This document shows positions 9,169 to 17,392 of a stretch of DNA of 64,000 bases, one piece after another. The notes beneath the pieces are model-generated. The model saw only the letters and a program-made list of their open reading frames with translations, ran no database searches and was not told the DNA's origin. The stretch lies in assembly GCF_000711965.1 (NCBI RefSeq), contig NZ_JONS01000001.1:1-64000 (forward strand), in the 5' to 3' direction. Made by a program: the position numbers and the translations under genes. This DNA comes from Actinomyces israelii DSM 43320. Its GTDB lineage: Bacteria > Actinomycetota > Actinomycetes > Actinomycetales > Actinomycetaceae. How positions within the stretch are numbered: position 1 is the stretch's first letter; each line of letters begins with the position of its first letter.

Positions 9169-9777
9169 TCAGTTCCCGTTCTTGGCGCCGACCTGCTCGA
9201 TAACGGCGTCGGCGACCTCGCGCATGGTCAGGCGGCGGTTCATGGAGGTCTTCTGCAGCCAGCGGAAGGCCTCGGGCTCGCTCAGGCCCATCTTCTCCAT
9301 GAGCAGCCCCTTGGCGCGGTCGACGCGCTTGCGGGTCTCGAAGCGCTCCTGCAGATCGGAGATCTCGCTCTCCAGGGACTGGATCTCCTCGTGGCGCGAC
9401 AGGGCGATCTCCAGGGCGGGGATCAGGTCGGCCGGGGTGAAGGGCTTGACGACGTATGCCATGGCGCCGGCCGCGGAGGCCCGATCGACGAGCTCGGTCT
9501 GCGAGAAGGCGGTGAGCATGACCACGGCGCAGCTGTGCTTGTCCAGAATGCGCTCGGCCGCGGTGATGCCGTCCAGGACCGGCATCTTGACGTCCATGAC
9601 GCACAGGTCGGGCTCGTGCTCGTAGGCCAGGCGCACGGCCTCCTCGCCGTCGGCGGCCTCGGCGACGACCTCGTATCCGGCCTCGGTGAGGGTCTCGACG
9701 ATGTCCAGGCGGATCAGGGTCTCATCCTCTGCGACAAGAACCCTGCGGGTTCGGGAGGTGCTTGACTCGTTGCTCAC
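9169..9777 (-). CDS. pdtaR: ANTAR-domain response regulator (PdtaR type)
   Basis: The 202-residue protein has a receiver domain at about 12-128, with phospho-acceptor Asp62 (LCVMDVKMPVLDG), Thr89 and Lys111 (VVKPF). An ANTAR RNA-binding domain follows at about 135-198 (AKGLLMEKMGLSEPEAFRWLQ). Such proteins act as phosphorylation-controlled antiterminators that bind paired hexaloops in target mRNAs. I place the start at the GTG at 9777 (MSNESSTSRT) because upstream codons overlap the tRNA gene antisense and do not resemble protein. The partner histidine kinase (PdtaS type) is not in the window. The position beside polA and a tRNA-Leu matches the conserved actinobacterial order. Confidence 0.93.
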   Translation of the reverse strand: MSNESSTSRTRRVLVAEDETLIRLDIVETLTEAGYEVVAEAADGEEAVRLAYEHEPDLCVMDVKMPVLDGITAAERILDKHSCAVVMLTAFSQTELVDRASAAGAMAYVVKPFTPADLIPALEIALSRHEEIQSLESEISDLQERFETRKRVDRAKGLLMEKMGLSEPEAFRWLQKTSMNRRLTMREVADAVIEQVGAKNGN

Positions 9778-9854
9778 GGGGGTGATCCTAGTATGGTGGA
9801 CCACGATGCCGCGCGAGCAAGGCGCGTCCCTGTGAGCGCGACCACTTATGCTGC

Positions 9855-9928
9855 GCCTCCATAGCCCAACTGGCAGAGGCATCCGACTCAAAATCGGAGT
9901 GTTGTGGGTTCGAGTCCCACTGGAGGTA
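9855..9928 (+). tRNA. tRNA-Leu (anticodon CAA), short variable arm
   Basis: A complete cloverleaf can be drawn. The 7-bp acceptor stem is closed by a G-U pair, followed by a D arm, a 5-bp anticodon stem around loop CTCAAAA (anticodon CAA, decoding UUG), a 5-nt variable region GTGTT, T arm GTGGG-TTCGAGT-CCCAC and discriminator A73. The genome gives CC after it but not a full CCA. Leucine tRNAs are normally class II with a long variable arm, as the second tRNA-Leu in this window is, so this one is structurally atypical. Confidence 0.88.
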
Positions 9929-9941
9929 CCGATGCGCGGCG

Positions 9942-9968
9942 GGCCCCGCACCCAGAAGGTGCGGGGCC
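9942..9968. terminator. Bidirectional terminator between tRNA-Leu and pyk
   Basis: A perfect 11-bp stem (GGCCCCGCACC and complement) closes the 5-nt loop CAGAA. It lies 14 bases after the tRNA and about 50 bases after the pyk stop on the other strand, so it can serve both converging transcripts. Confidence 0.7.
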
Positions 9969-10017
9969 TCACCATGCCTCTCGGCGTCCCTCGGCCCGCT
10001 GCCTGCGGGCCGACGGG

Positions 10018-11436
10018 TCAGTCGAACTCGCCGACCGTGTGGACGCGGATCGAGTTCGTCGACCCGGGCGTGCCCGGGGGCATGCCCGCCACAATGATGA
10101 CGGTGTCGCCGGCCTGCGCGAAGTGCCTGCGCTGGAGCAGGTCATCGACCTGGGCCACCATCTCATCGGTGTGCTCGACCTCCGGCACCTCGTAGCACTG
10201 CACGCCCCAGGACACCGCCAGCTGGTTGCGCGTGGAGTGCAGCGGGGTGAAGGCCAGCAGCGGGAGGGGCGAGCGCAGCCGCGACAGGCGCCGGGCCGTG
10301 TCACCGGACTGGGTGAAGGTCACCAGGTGGGTGACGTCGAGCTGCTCGCCCATCTCGGCGGCCGCGCGCGTCAGGGCGCCGCCGCGAGTCTGGGGGTAGG
10401 AGCCCAGACCGGGGATGCGGTCCCCGCCGTTCTCCTCCACGTTCTCAATGATGCTGGCCATCGTGCGCACGGCCTCGATCGGGTAGGCGCCCACCGAGGT
10501 CTCGCCGGAGAGCATGACGGCGTCGGCGCCGTCGAGGATGGCGTTGGCGCAGTCGGAGGCCTCGGCCCGGGTGGGGCGCGGGTTCTGGATCATGGACTCC
10601 AGCACCTGGGTGGCGACGATGACCGGCTTGGCCTGGCGCCGGGCCAGCTCGATGGCCCGCTTCTGGACCAGCGGCACGGCCTCCAGCGGCATCTCGACAC
10701 CCAGGTCGCCGCGGGCGACCATAATGCCGTCGAAGGCGGAGACGATGTCGAAGAGGTTGTCCACCGCCTGGGGCTTCTCGATCTTGGCGATGACGGGGAT
10801 ACGCACCCCGGCTTCGTCCATAATGTCGTGGACGTCCTTGATGTCGTCGGCGCTGCGGACGAAGGACAGGGCGATGAGGTCGGCGCCGATCTTGATGGCC
10901 CAGCGCAGGTCATCGCGGTCCTTCTCGCTCAGGGCCGGCACCGAGACGGCGACGCCGGGAAGGTTGAGGCCCTTGTGGTTGGAGACGTAGCCGGGCACCT
11001 CGACCTTGGTGACGACGTCGGTGTCGGTGACCGTGATGACGCGCACGGCGACATTGCCGTCGTCGATGAGGAGGCGGTCGCCGGGGCGGCAGTCCCCCGG
11101 CAGGCCCTTGAAGGTCGTCGAGACGCGCTTGACGGTGCCCAGGATGTCGTCGGTGGTGATTGTGAACTCGTCGCCCTTGTTGAGCATGACCTTCTGGTCG
11201 TTGACGAAGGTGCCCAGGCGGATCTTGGGGCCCTGAAGATCGACGAGGATGGCTACGGGGCGCCCGGAGGTCTCGGCGGCGTCCCGCACGCGGGCGATGA
11301 CGTCCTCCTGGTCCTCGGCGCGTCCGTGGGAGCGGTTGATGCGTGCGACGTTCATGCCGGCGTCTACAAGCGCCTGCACGTGCTCGGGAGAATCGGTGGC
11401 TGGTCCCAGGGTGCATACGATCTTTGCTCTGCGCAT
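10018..11436 (-). CDS. pyk: Pyruvate kinase
   Basis: The 472-residue protein begins MRRAKIVCTLGPATDS, the typical pyruvate kinase N-terminus. It carries the active-site signature around IPVIAKIEKPQAVDN, the substrate-loop segment GIMVARGDLGVEMP, and KPVIVATQVLESMI. It makes pyruvate and ATP from phosphoenolpyruvate in the last step of glycolysis. The frame is open upstream to 11601, but that part is low-complexity and the family starts at this Met. Length and motifs are normal. It is transcribed alone, converging on the tRNA-Leu. Confidence 0.97.
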   Translation of the reverse strand: MRRAKIVCTLGPATDSPEHVQALVDAGMNVARINRSHGRAEDQEDVIARVRDAAETSGRPVAILVDLQGPKIRLGTFVNDQKVMLNKGDEFTITTDDILGTVKRVSTTFKGLPGDCRPGDRLLIDDGNVAVRVITVTDTDVVTKVEVPGYVSNHKGLNLPGVAVSVPALSEKDRDDLRWAIKIGADLIALSFVRSADDIKDVHDIMDEAGVRIPVIAKIEKPQAVDNLFDIVSAFDGIMVARGDLGVEMPLEAVPLVQKRAIELARRQAKPVIVATQVLESMIQNPRPTRAEASDCANAILDGADAVMLSGETSVGAYPIEAVRTMASIIENVEENGGDRIPGLGSYPQTRGGALTRAAAEMGEQLDVTHLVTFTQSGDTARRLSRLRSPLPLLAFTPLHSTRNQLAVSWGVQCYEVPEVEHTDEMVAQVDDLLQRRHFAQAGDTVIIVAGMPPGTPGSTNSIRVHTVGEFD

Positions 11437-11639
11437 GAGGCCTAGCCTACACGCCCCGCGTGCCGCGGCTCCGGCCGAATTCGGCCGAATCTTGACGGGT
11501 GCGGGGCGGGCCGCGCCCCGCACCGAGGCGCCCAGCACCGGTTCCCGTACCGGCGCCGCCCGAGCGTGCCGCCGGTCCCGGGCGGACCGGAAGGTGGACA
11601 AGGGCCGGTCCCTGCGCTCCGGCGTCGACGGGGACAGGT

Positions 11640-12680
11640 GCCACCGTGGCCGGTCAGGATGAGTCCGCCTTCGTCAGGGTCCATGACGCCGAGTACATCC
11701 GAGCTTCCAAGCGGCCCCACCTGACGGCGACCCCGCGCGTCTACGCCCCTGACGTCAAGGACAACGCCCAGCGCAAGGATCTCGTCCTGGCCTCGATGGA
11801 TGATGAATCCGTCTACGGCTCCGACCTCTGCAGGCTCGAGTTCGGCAGGGCCGTGGAGCACGGGCTGCTCACCAGCTACAAGGCCCTGGTGCTCACGGTC
11901 TCCGAGGCCCAGGTGAGCCGCACCCTTCAGAGCTCCTTCGCCGCCAACGGCGACCTCGCACTGGATGATGCCGCCAGGATCGTCGGCTGTTGGAACGCCT
12001 TGGCCAAGCAGACCCAGGACCCCGCCGACTACGAGGCGGATCCGGGCGTCATGCGCACAGCGGTCGCCTTCGCCAGCGATATCAGGACCTGCGAGCGCTT
12101 CGCCGGGGCGGTCGACGGAGTGGTGGATATGAACCTGGAGCGGACCCGTCAGGCCAGCGAGGCCCCCGGCAATGCCCTGTCCCTTGGGCCCGTCATGTGG
12201 ACGGCACCGTGAACGCCATGGAGCGCAACGAGGCGCTGCGGCGGCTCAAGCGCGCGCCGATGGAGGGGGACTCCTGCCGCACCCCCACCAATGCGCGCTG
12301 CCTGAGTGAGGGCGTGGACGTGGCCGCGCTGATGGTAATAAGTTGAACGAGCTGCACGCCAGCGAGATCCTCCTGCTCGCCTACTACATCGCCTGCGCCA
12401 ACATCGAAGTGGCATACCGCGACCTGGCTGTGGAGGCCGGGATCCTCGAGGCGGAGCAACAGATGGCTCCGGAGGGAGGGGTGGAAGAGCGTGTCCTCTT
12501 CCTGCCCTTCGAGGGGATCGTCCTGGCGGACACCTTCCAGATGACAGAGGACGGCGATGTCCTGGACCGCACCGTCTTCACCCACGACAACGAGCGTGCC
12601 GAGGCCCAGTCGGGCCTGGACATCCTCCTACATCCGTGCGATCCGCTGGGCCACCGACCGACTGGGTGAGGCTGGCCCGC
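11640..12680 (+). pseudogene. Decayed Type ISP restriction-modification protein (helicase + methylase fragments)
   Basis: Pieces of one large gene are visible in successive frames. From about 11645 to 12195 the frame gives the middle of an SF2 helicase (ESAFVRVHDAEYIRASKR, then LTATPRVY, motif III-like). A frameshift near 12195 moves to another frame with ERNEALRRLK and TNARCLSEGVDVAAL (motif V region), ending at 12346. From 12343 another frame reads NELHASEILLLAYYIACANIE and EGIVLADTFQMTEDGDVLD, typical of the methylase part of single-chain Type ISP enzymes. At about 12630 a third frame continues with SYIRAIRWATDRLG. The nuclease N-terminus, part of the methylase and the target-recognition C-terminus are missing. 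This is a remnant, not a working enzyme. Confidence 0.7.
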
Positions 12681-12794
12681 CGTCCCGCCGTCCGTCGTCG
12701 GGTCGAAAACGCCCGGCTCCTTACGGCCCGGCCAGCCGCACCCACTTCCATGGGGACGCCTAAACACCGGAGGCCGGCTGGCCAGCTCACCGAG

Positions 12795-13674
12795 TCATCG
12801 ATCAATAAGTTCATCCACACACTCAAACCCCTCCAAGAGGTCATCGTCAGCATCAACAGCCACAAGCCCCCCTGCCACTGGCGTACTAACCGTCAGGAGT
12901 CGGGCAAGACGACTCTTGCAACAAGGCCTAGCTGAGCGGGCCCGCGCGAGCATGAGCATGTTCACGTCCGCAAGAAGTGAGGCGAACAAGGCGTAAGATC
13001 CAGGATTCGCCGTCATCCGCCGCTCTGCCTCCTCAACGGCTGCGACGACGTTCTTGGCACTGGCCATCGAAGGGCCGCCGGAGTCATCGGTGAAGATCAT
13101 TGCGGATCGATAGGGCCGAGATCTCCACCAGATCTCCACCAGATCTCCACCAGGTCCCATGACGACGTGATGAGCCCCGAGGCACACAATCGTTGCGGCA
13201 CTCTTGGCCATGTCCGGAACCAGGATCGTGAGTTCACGGCATCGTGCCTGCATGGAGCGAACCGTGCGGAGCGCCGTCTCGCCATCACCGCCCGGAGAGC
13301 ACAGCAAGAGGTGCAGGTCCTTAGCGGAACCACAGTCGACCAGGAGCGCCTCGAGGATCGTCATGCCGGTAGCGGTGATCTGGTCAATGACCACGATCAG
13401 ATTTGCCCCACTGAGTTCTTGATATTGCGCAGTCAGCTCCTGGCGGACATAACGACCCGTGTGCTCGGCGTGCGGGCGGACATCAGATCCTGCCGACCAC
13501 GGGGCGGAAGCTCTTGATCTTGCCACTGCACAGCTCGGCGCCTGGGCTGCGAGCCTCCTTCACACGTTGTACCTGAGCCGCCCAGCCCTGTTCCTGTTTC
13601 TCCGTCGAGGGGCGGAGCGCCGGCGTCGTGGGAGGATGCTCAGCAGGTGTTGCAGAAGACGTCGTCGTCATCAT
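12795..13674 (-). pseudogene. ClpP-fold serine protease of the SDH (serine dehydrogenase proteinase) type, frame-damaged
   Basis: An ideal AGGAGG lies 5 bases before the ATG pair at 13674/13671. The first frame (MMTTTSSATPAEHPPT... to GKIKSFRPV) runs to a TGA near 13483. The rest of the protein continues in another frame from about 13490, with LHLLLCSPGGDGETALRTVR, the catalytic-site motif DMAKSAATIVCLGAH, and ASAKNVVAAVEEAERR. A one-base-class frameshift near 13490 therefore separates start and body. The conserved GDLGPIDPQ strand is rewritten by a tandem triplication of 11 bp (13120-13152). The C-terminus after 12950 also looks abnormal. These proteins are predicted soluble or membrane-associated Ser proteases. 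I call it a decaying gene; a sequencing error at 13490 cannot be excluded. Confidence 0.6.
13120..13152. repeat. 11-bp unit repeated three times inside the SDH-type protease gene
   Basis: GATCTCCACCA occurs three times without a mismatch at 13120-13130, 13131-13141 and 13142-13152. Two extra copies add 22 bases. Together with an apparent one-base loss just downstream (in CCGCAATGATC) the net change is 21 bases, which restores the frame but replaces the conserved GPIDPQ residues. Confidence 0.9.
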
Positions 13675-13855
13675 GCACCTCCTGGAGCAGTAAGGACTTC
13701 GTCCATGATATGGGCCCAAGGGCCTAGTCTGCAGTGACCCAGTCACCCAACCACCCGGGCAGAGGTGCTGGGCGCCGGGGAACCGCGGCCCTGCCGTGCG
13801 ATCCGAAGCCTGGATGCTGAACCGCTCCTCCCGCTGCTGCGAGCGCAGCGTCCCG

Positions 13856-14974
13856 CTACTCGGCCCCGCGGTCGTCGTCGTGCGTGTCCGCCGCCACGGG
13901 CCTCTCACCCGGCTCCTCGGCATTTGCGTCAGCCTCCGCGCCCGCAGCCCCGGACGGCGCATCCGCCTGACCGGGCGCACCTGCCTCGGCACATGCATCG
14001 TCTGCCCCATCGGGCGAGTCCGCAGCAGGCTTCTCGTCCGGCTTCTCGGGATCAGGATCCCCCGCCTCATCCGCCTCGCCCGGCCCGTCCGCCGTCTCGG
14101 GCCCGGCTTCGGCCGCCTCGGCCTCAGAAGCACCGCCCTCCCCGGCACCCTCGGTGACCGCGTCGTCGAGGTGGCGGCGCGAGACCATGATGTAGCCGAC
14201 CAGGCCGAGCAGGAAGACGAGTATCGAGGTCCACACGTTCAGGCGCATCCCGAGCACGCGGTGGGCCTCATCGACGCGCAGGACCTCGATCCACACGCGC
14301 CCCGAGGTGTAGACCATGAGGTAGGCCCACATGAGCCGGCCGCCCACCGCCCCGTCGCGGCGCGCCAGGTAGCGCCCGAGCCAGACGAGGAGGGCGGCGC
14401 CCGCCGCGTTCCACAGCGCCTCGTACAGGAATGTCGGGTGGAACAGGGTGCCCGGGGCGTACCCGACCGGCAGGTGGGCCCTGTCGATCTCCAGGCCCCA
14501 GGGCAGGGTGGTGGGCCCGCCGAACAGCTCCTGGTTGAAGTAGTTGCCGAAACGCCCCAGCGCCTGGGCGATCAGGATCGTCGGGACGGCGGCGTCGAAG
14601 AAGGGCCCCAGCCGCAGCCCGCGCCGGCGGAGCATCCAGACGCCGGCGGCCACCCCGAAGGCCACGCCTCCCCAGATGCCCAGCCCACCGTGCCAGATCT
14701 GCGGGATGAGGGCCGGGTCCCCGCCCGGACCGAGGTAGGCGTCCGGCGAGGTGACCACATGGTAGAGCCGCGCGCCGACAATGCCGACCGGCACCGCGAC
14801 CAGGGCGACGTCCAGGGCCGTGTCGCGCGGCCCGCCCAGCGCCCGGTAGCGGCGGTCGGTCCACCACACCGCCACGAAGACGCCGGCGAGGATGCACAGG
14901 GCGTAGGCGCGCAGCGGGAGCGGCCCGATATGCCACACGCCCTGGGCGGGGCTCGGAATGGAAGCGGTGAGCAC
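13856..14974 (-). CDS. lgt: Prolipoprotein diacylglyceryl transferase
   Basis: The 372-residue membrane protein transfers diacylglycerol from phosphatidylglycerol to the lipobox Cys of prolipoproteins, the first step of lipoprotein maturation. The family signature GRFGNYFNQELFGGPT and the essential HGGL turn (IWHGGLGIWGG) are present, with about seven hydrophobic segments over residues 10-275. The last 90 residues form an acidic, Ala/Glu/Asp-rich cytosolic tail (GEADEAGDPDPEKPDEK), an extension seen in some actinobacterial homologues. The GTG start at 14974 directly abuts the TGA of the trpC-like gene, so translation is probably coupled. In relatives lgt follows trpBA; here it follows trpC directly. 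Confidence 0.95.
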   Translation of the reverse strand: MLTASIPSPAQGVWHIGPLPLRAYALCILAGVFVAVWWTDRRYRALGGPRDTALDVALVAVPVGIVGARLYHVVTSPDAYLGPGGDPALIPQIWHGGLGIWGGVAFGVAAGVWMLRRRGLRLGPFFDAAVPTILIAQALGRFGNYFNQELFGGPTTLPWGLEIDRAHLPVGYAPGTLFHPTFLYEALWNAAGAALLVWLGRYLARRDGAVGGRLMWAYLMVYTSGRVWIEVLRVDEAHRVLGMRLNVWTSILVFLLGLVGYIMVSRRHLDDAVTEGAGEGGASEAEAAEAGPETADGPGEADEAGDPDPEKPDEKPAADSPDGADDACAEAGAPGQADAPSGAAGAEADANAEEPGERPVAADTHDDDRGAE

Positions 14975-15799
14975 TCAGAGAACCTCTCTATGGGCTGAGG
15001 GGAGAAGCGCCGGGTGGCTGCCTGCGGCGACCAGCTCGGCGACGAACTGCTGGGGGTCGGCCGAGCGGATGACGGCCTCCCCCACGACGACGATATCGGC
15101 CCCCGCACGCGCGTAGCTCATGACATCGTGCGGCCCGGAGACGCCGCCGGTGGCCATGCGGGTCACCGACGCGGGCAGCACCTCGGCAACCTGCTCGAAG
15201 CGGGAGCGGTCGATAGCCCGGGTGTCCGGATCGCGCGCATCGACCGACACGTAGCGCGCGCCCGCCGACACCGCCGTCAGCGCCTCGCGCCGGGAGTGGG
15301 CCTCAACGACCGCCGCCATGCCCAGGGAGTGCGTGCGCTCAATGAGCGACTCCAGGACGAGCGGGGCGAGGCGGGCGTCCAGGACGAGCATGTCGGCCCC
15401 GTGGGCACGCGCCTCGTGAACCTGGTAGGGGGTGACGATGACGTCGTTGGCGAGCACGGGCACGTCCACGGCCCCGCGCACCGCGTCCAGGTCCGCCAGG
15501 CGCCCGCGGGAGCGGATCGGCTCGGTGACCACGGACACGCAGGCGGCCCCGCCGGCCTCGTAGAAGCGGGCGAGGACGGCCACGTCGCCGACCCCGGACA
15601 GGTCGGCGAAGGTCGCGGTGGCGCGCTTGACCTCGGCGATCACGGACACGACCCGCCCGGGGGCTCGCAGCGCCGAGGCGACATCGCGCGCGGTGGGGCC
15701 CGATCGGGTCCTCTCGCGCAGCTCCTTCAGCGGGGTGGATCTCTGCCGGGATGCGGCGGCGGACCGTGCGGCTGCGACCAGGTCGGCGAAGGCCATCAC
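14975..15799 (-). CDS. Indole-3-glycerol-phosphate synthase-like protein with altered active site
   Basis: The 274-residue protein aligns end to end with TrpC (VIAEVKRA, PYQVHEARAHGADMLVL, SLGMAAVVEAH, YARAGADIVVVGEAVI). Comparison with the S. solfataricus enzyme residues shows Glu51, Lys53 and Glu159 kept (Glu56, Lys58, Glu166 here). The catalytic Lys110 is replaced by Asn118 (VLANDV instead of LRKDF), Asn180 by Asp187, Ser211 by Gly218 (ATGG instead of AESG), and the SPS phosphate loop by TAT. It is probably not an active synthase and may have another role. AGGAGG lies 9 bases before the GTG at 15799 and 12 before the next codon, ATG. It sits between hisI and lgt; trpE, trpB and trpA are missing. 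Confidence 0.8.
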   Translation of the reverse strand: MMAFADLVAAARSAAASRQRSTPLKELRERTRSGPTARDVASALRAPGRVVSVIAEVKRATATFADLSGVGDVAVLARFYEAGGAACVSVVTEPIRSRGRLADLDAVRGAVDVPVLANDVIVTPYQVHEARAHGADMLVLDARLAPLVLESLIERTHSLGMAAVVEAHSRREALTAVSAGARYVSVDARDPDTRAIDRSRFEQVAEVLPASVTRMATGGVSGPHDVMSYARAGADIVVVGEAVIRSADPQQFVAELVAAGSHPALLPSAHREVL

Positions 15800-15914
15800 G
15801 GGGCGCCACCTCCTACACGCGTGATACAGGAACCGCGCGGGCGCGCCCAGCAGATGTGCCGGCGGCGCCCGCCGGGGCCATCGTCCCCGGCGGGCGCCGC
15901 CGAGGCAAATCCGC

Positions 15915-16280
15915 TCAACCGGTGGGACGCTCCCCCACCACCGCCGCGAGATCTCCACCGGCCCCGAAGCAGGTGCGCTCACCGGTGTGGCAGGCGGCCC
16001 CGACCTGATCGACCTCGACCAGCAGGGCATCGCCGTCGCAGTCGATGCGGACGGCCTTGACGTACTGGTGGTGACCCGAGGTGTCGCCCTTGCGCCAGTA
16101 CTCCTGACGGGAGCGGGACCAGAAGGTGACTCGGCCCTCACTCAGGGTGCGGGCCAGCGCCTCGTCGTCCATCCACCCGACCATGAGGACCTCGCGGGTG
16201 TCGTACTGCTGGACGACGGCGGCGACGAGCCCCGCCGCGTCGCGCTTGAGCCGGGATGCGATTGAGCGAGGAAGAATCAC
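15915..16280 (-). CDS. hisI: Phosphoribosyl-AMP cyclohydrolase
   Basis: The 121-residue protein catalyses the third step of histidine synthesis, opening the adenine ring of phosphoribosyl-AMP. Family motifs are intact: [34 protein letters not shown], the metal-binding DCDGDALL and the C-terminal CHTGERTCF. Length is normal for the stand-alone enzyme. The start is the GTG at 16280 ([12 protein letters not shown]); upstream codons do not resemble the family. The 115-base gap to the trpC-like gene contains no clear terminator, so co-transcription is likely. Confidence 0.94.
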   Translation of the reverse strand: MILPRSIASRLKRDAAGLVAAVVQQYDTREVLMVGWMDDEALARTLSEGRVTFWSRSRQEYWRKGDTSGHHQYVKAVRIDCDGDALLVEVDQVGAACHTGERTCFGAGGDLAAVVGERPTG

Positions 16281-16407
16281 GACGGCGATTCTTCCACGCC
16301 GGGCGCCCACGAGCCGCCGGCCGGGCGCTCGCGCCGGCTCCAGGCACTGCGTTCGGCCCGATCCCACGGGCAGGAGTCGACTCCGCCGTGTCGTCCGGCA
16401 GCCGCGC

Positions 16408-16863
16408 TCAGCCCGCCGGGCCCAGGAGCGGGCCCAGGTAGACCCACATGCCCGGCAGGTTGCGCACGACGGCGAACACCGCGGCGACGGCGAAGAGCGC
16501 CACTGCCTCGTGCGCGGACACGAAGGGGCGGGTGCCGCCGGCGCGGCGACTAACCAGCCAGCGCACCACGAGGAGGACGGCGAGCACCTCAAACCCCAGG
16601 GCGAAGGGGTTATAGCCGATCGCCTCGGTCAGGTTGCCGTGGAGGAGCGCCCGAGTCGCCCGCGTGCCGCCGCACAGGGGGCACCACATGCCGGTCGTGC
16701 GGTGCAAGAAGCACAGGTCCGGGCCGGCCGCGGAGGGGCGCAGGCCGCCGATAACAACCAGTGCGCCGGGAAGACAGGCCGCGGCCACCATGACGCCCAC
16801 GCGGGAGCGATGATGACCGCGACCATGCCCGTCGAAGGGGGAGCCGCAGGCTCCGGTCATCAT
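16408..16863 (-). CDS. DUF2752 small membrane protein
   Basis: The 151-residue product has hydrophobic segments around residues 25-40, 90-110 and 125-145. It carries the DUF2752 core: a Cys before a short loop, then [32 protein letters not shown]. The CPxCGxTR motif suggests metal binding or redox chemistry, but the function of this family is unknown. Its ATG at 16863 overlaps the stop of the upstream membrane-protein gene (ATGA), so the two are translationally coupled. It lies between hisF and hisI although unrelated to histidine synthesis. Confidence 0.82.
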   Translation of the reverse strand: MMTGACGSPFDGHGRGHHRSRVGVMVAAACLPGALVVIGGLRPSAAGPDLCFLHRTTGMWCPLCGGTRATRALLHGNLTEAIGYNPFALGFEVLAVLLVVRWLVSRRAGGTRPFVSAHEAVALFAVAAVFAVVRNLPGMWVYLGPLLGPAG

Positions 16864-17257
16864 GAAACGTTGCCGACGATCTGGCCCAGGATGCCGGTGC
16901 TCAGGGCGACAATGGTCCACACGATCGACAGCGACCCCATAATGAGGCCGGCGATGGCCATGCCCTTATTGGAGGCGCGCCCCTCCTTGGCGGCCTGCAT
17001 CCCGAGGTAGCCCAGGATGATTGCGGGAATACCGGTGAAGAGCCCGCAGCAGACCAGGCTGGCGATACCCAGTCCCAGCGCCCAGCCGCCCAGGTTGTTC
17101 TTCTCCGTCGATGCCCCAAAGGGGGTCATTCCCGGGGCATACCCCCCCCGGGCTGCGCCTGGCCCGGGTACTGCTGATAACCAGGCTGGCCACTCGGATA
17201 GGCACTCGGGTCGTTCGAGCCGCCGTAAGGGTTCTGATTCGGGTCGTAGTTCGTCAT
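16860..17257 (-). pseudogene. DUF4190-type two-helix membrane protein, frame broken at a G8 tract
   Basis: The N-terminus starts at the ATG at 17257 as MTNYDPNQNPYGGSNDPS, a Tyr/Gln/Pro/Gly-rich cytosolic tail typical of DUF4190/CD225-like small membrane proteins. This frame stops at a TGA just after a run of eight G (17142-17149, minus-strand sense). The remaining protein, GGYAPGMTPFGASTEKNN followed by two membrane helices (WALGLGIASLVCCGLF and IAGLIMGSLSIVWTIVAL), is in the next frame. Nine or six G would join them exactly. Either this is a slip-prone switch, a mutation or a sequencing error. It is coupled by ATGA to the DUF2752 gene. Confidence 0.72.
17142..17149. repeat. Homopolymeric C8/G8 tract at the frameshift
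   Basis: Eight consecutive C on the plus strand sit exactly at the junction between the two frames of the DUF4190-type gene. Such tracts change length by slipped-strand mispairing. Confidence 0.9.
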
Positions 17258-17291
17258 GGATGCACTCTTCGCTTGGGAACAACATTGCGGA

Positions 17292-17334
17292 AACTCGTGG
17301 AGCATACCTCAGAAGGGAACTCGTCGAGCATACC
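17292..17334. repeat. Near-identical 17-bp direct repeats upstream of the membrane-protein pair
   Basis: AACTCGTGGAGCATACC (17292-17308) recurs at 17318-17334 with one mismatch, giving a period of 26 bases. On the minus strand each copy contains TATGCT, a -10-like hexamer, and the DUF4190-type gene starts 35 bases downstream. It could be a duplicated promoter or operator. Confidence 0.5.
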
Positions 17335-17392
17335 GGGGACGAGACTACATGTTCTGACTGATCTGCGCCCACCCCTCACGAGCGCGGGCAGA

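Noticed and set aside
9855-9928. Short tRNA as a pseudogene
   Set aside because: All stems pair, loop residues are standard and A73 is present; only the variable arm is unusual.
14975-15799. Annotating the TrpC homologue simply as functional trpC
   Set aside because: Catalytic Lys, Asn and Ser positions are all replaced, and no other trp gene is in the cluster.
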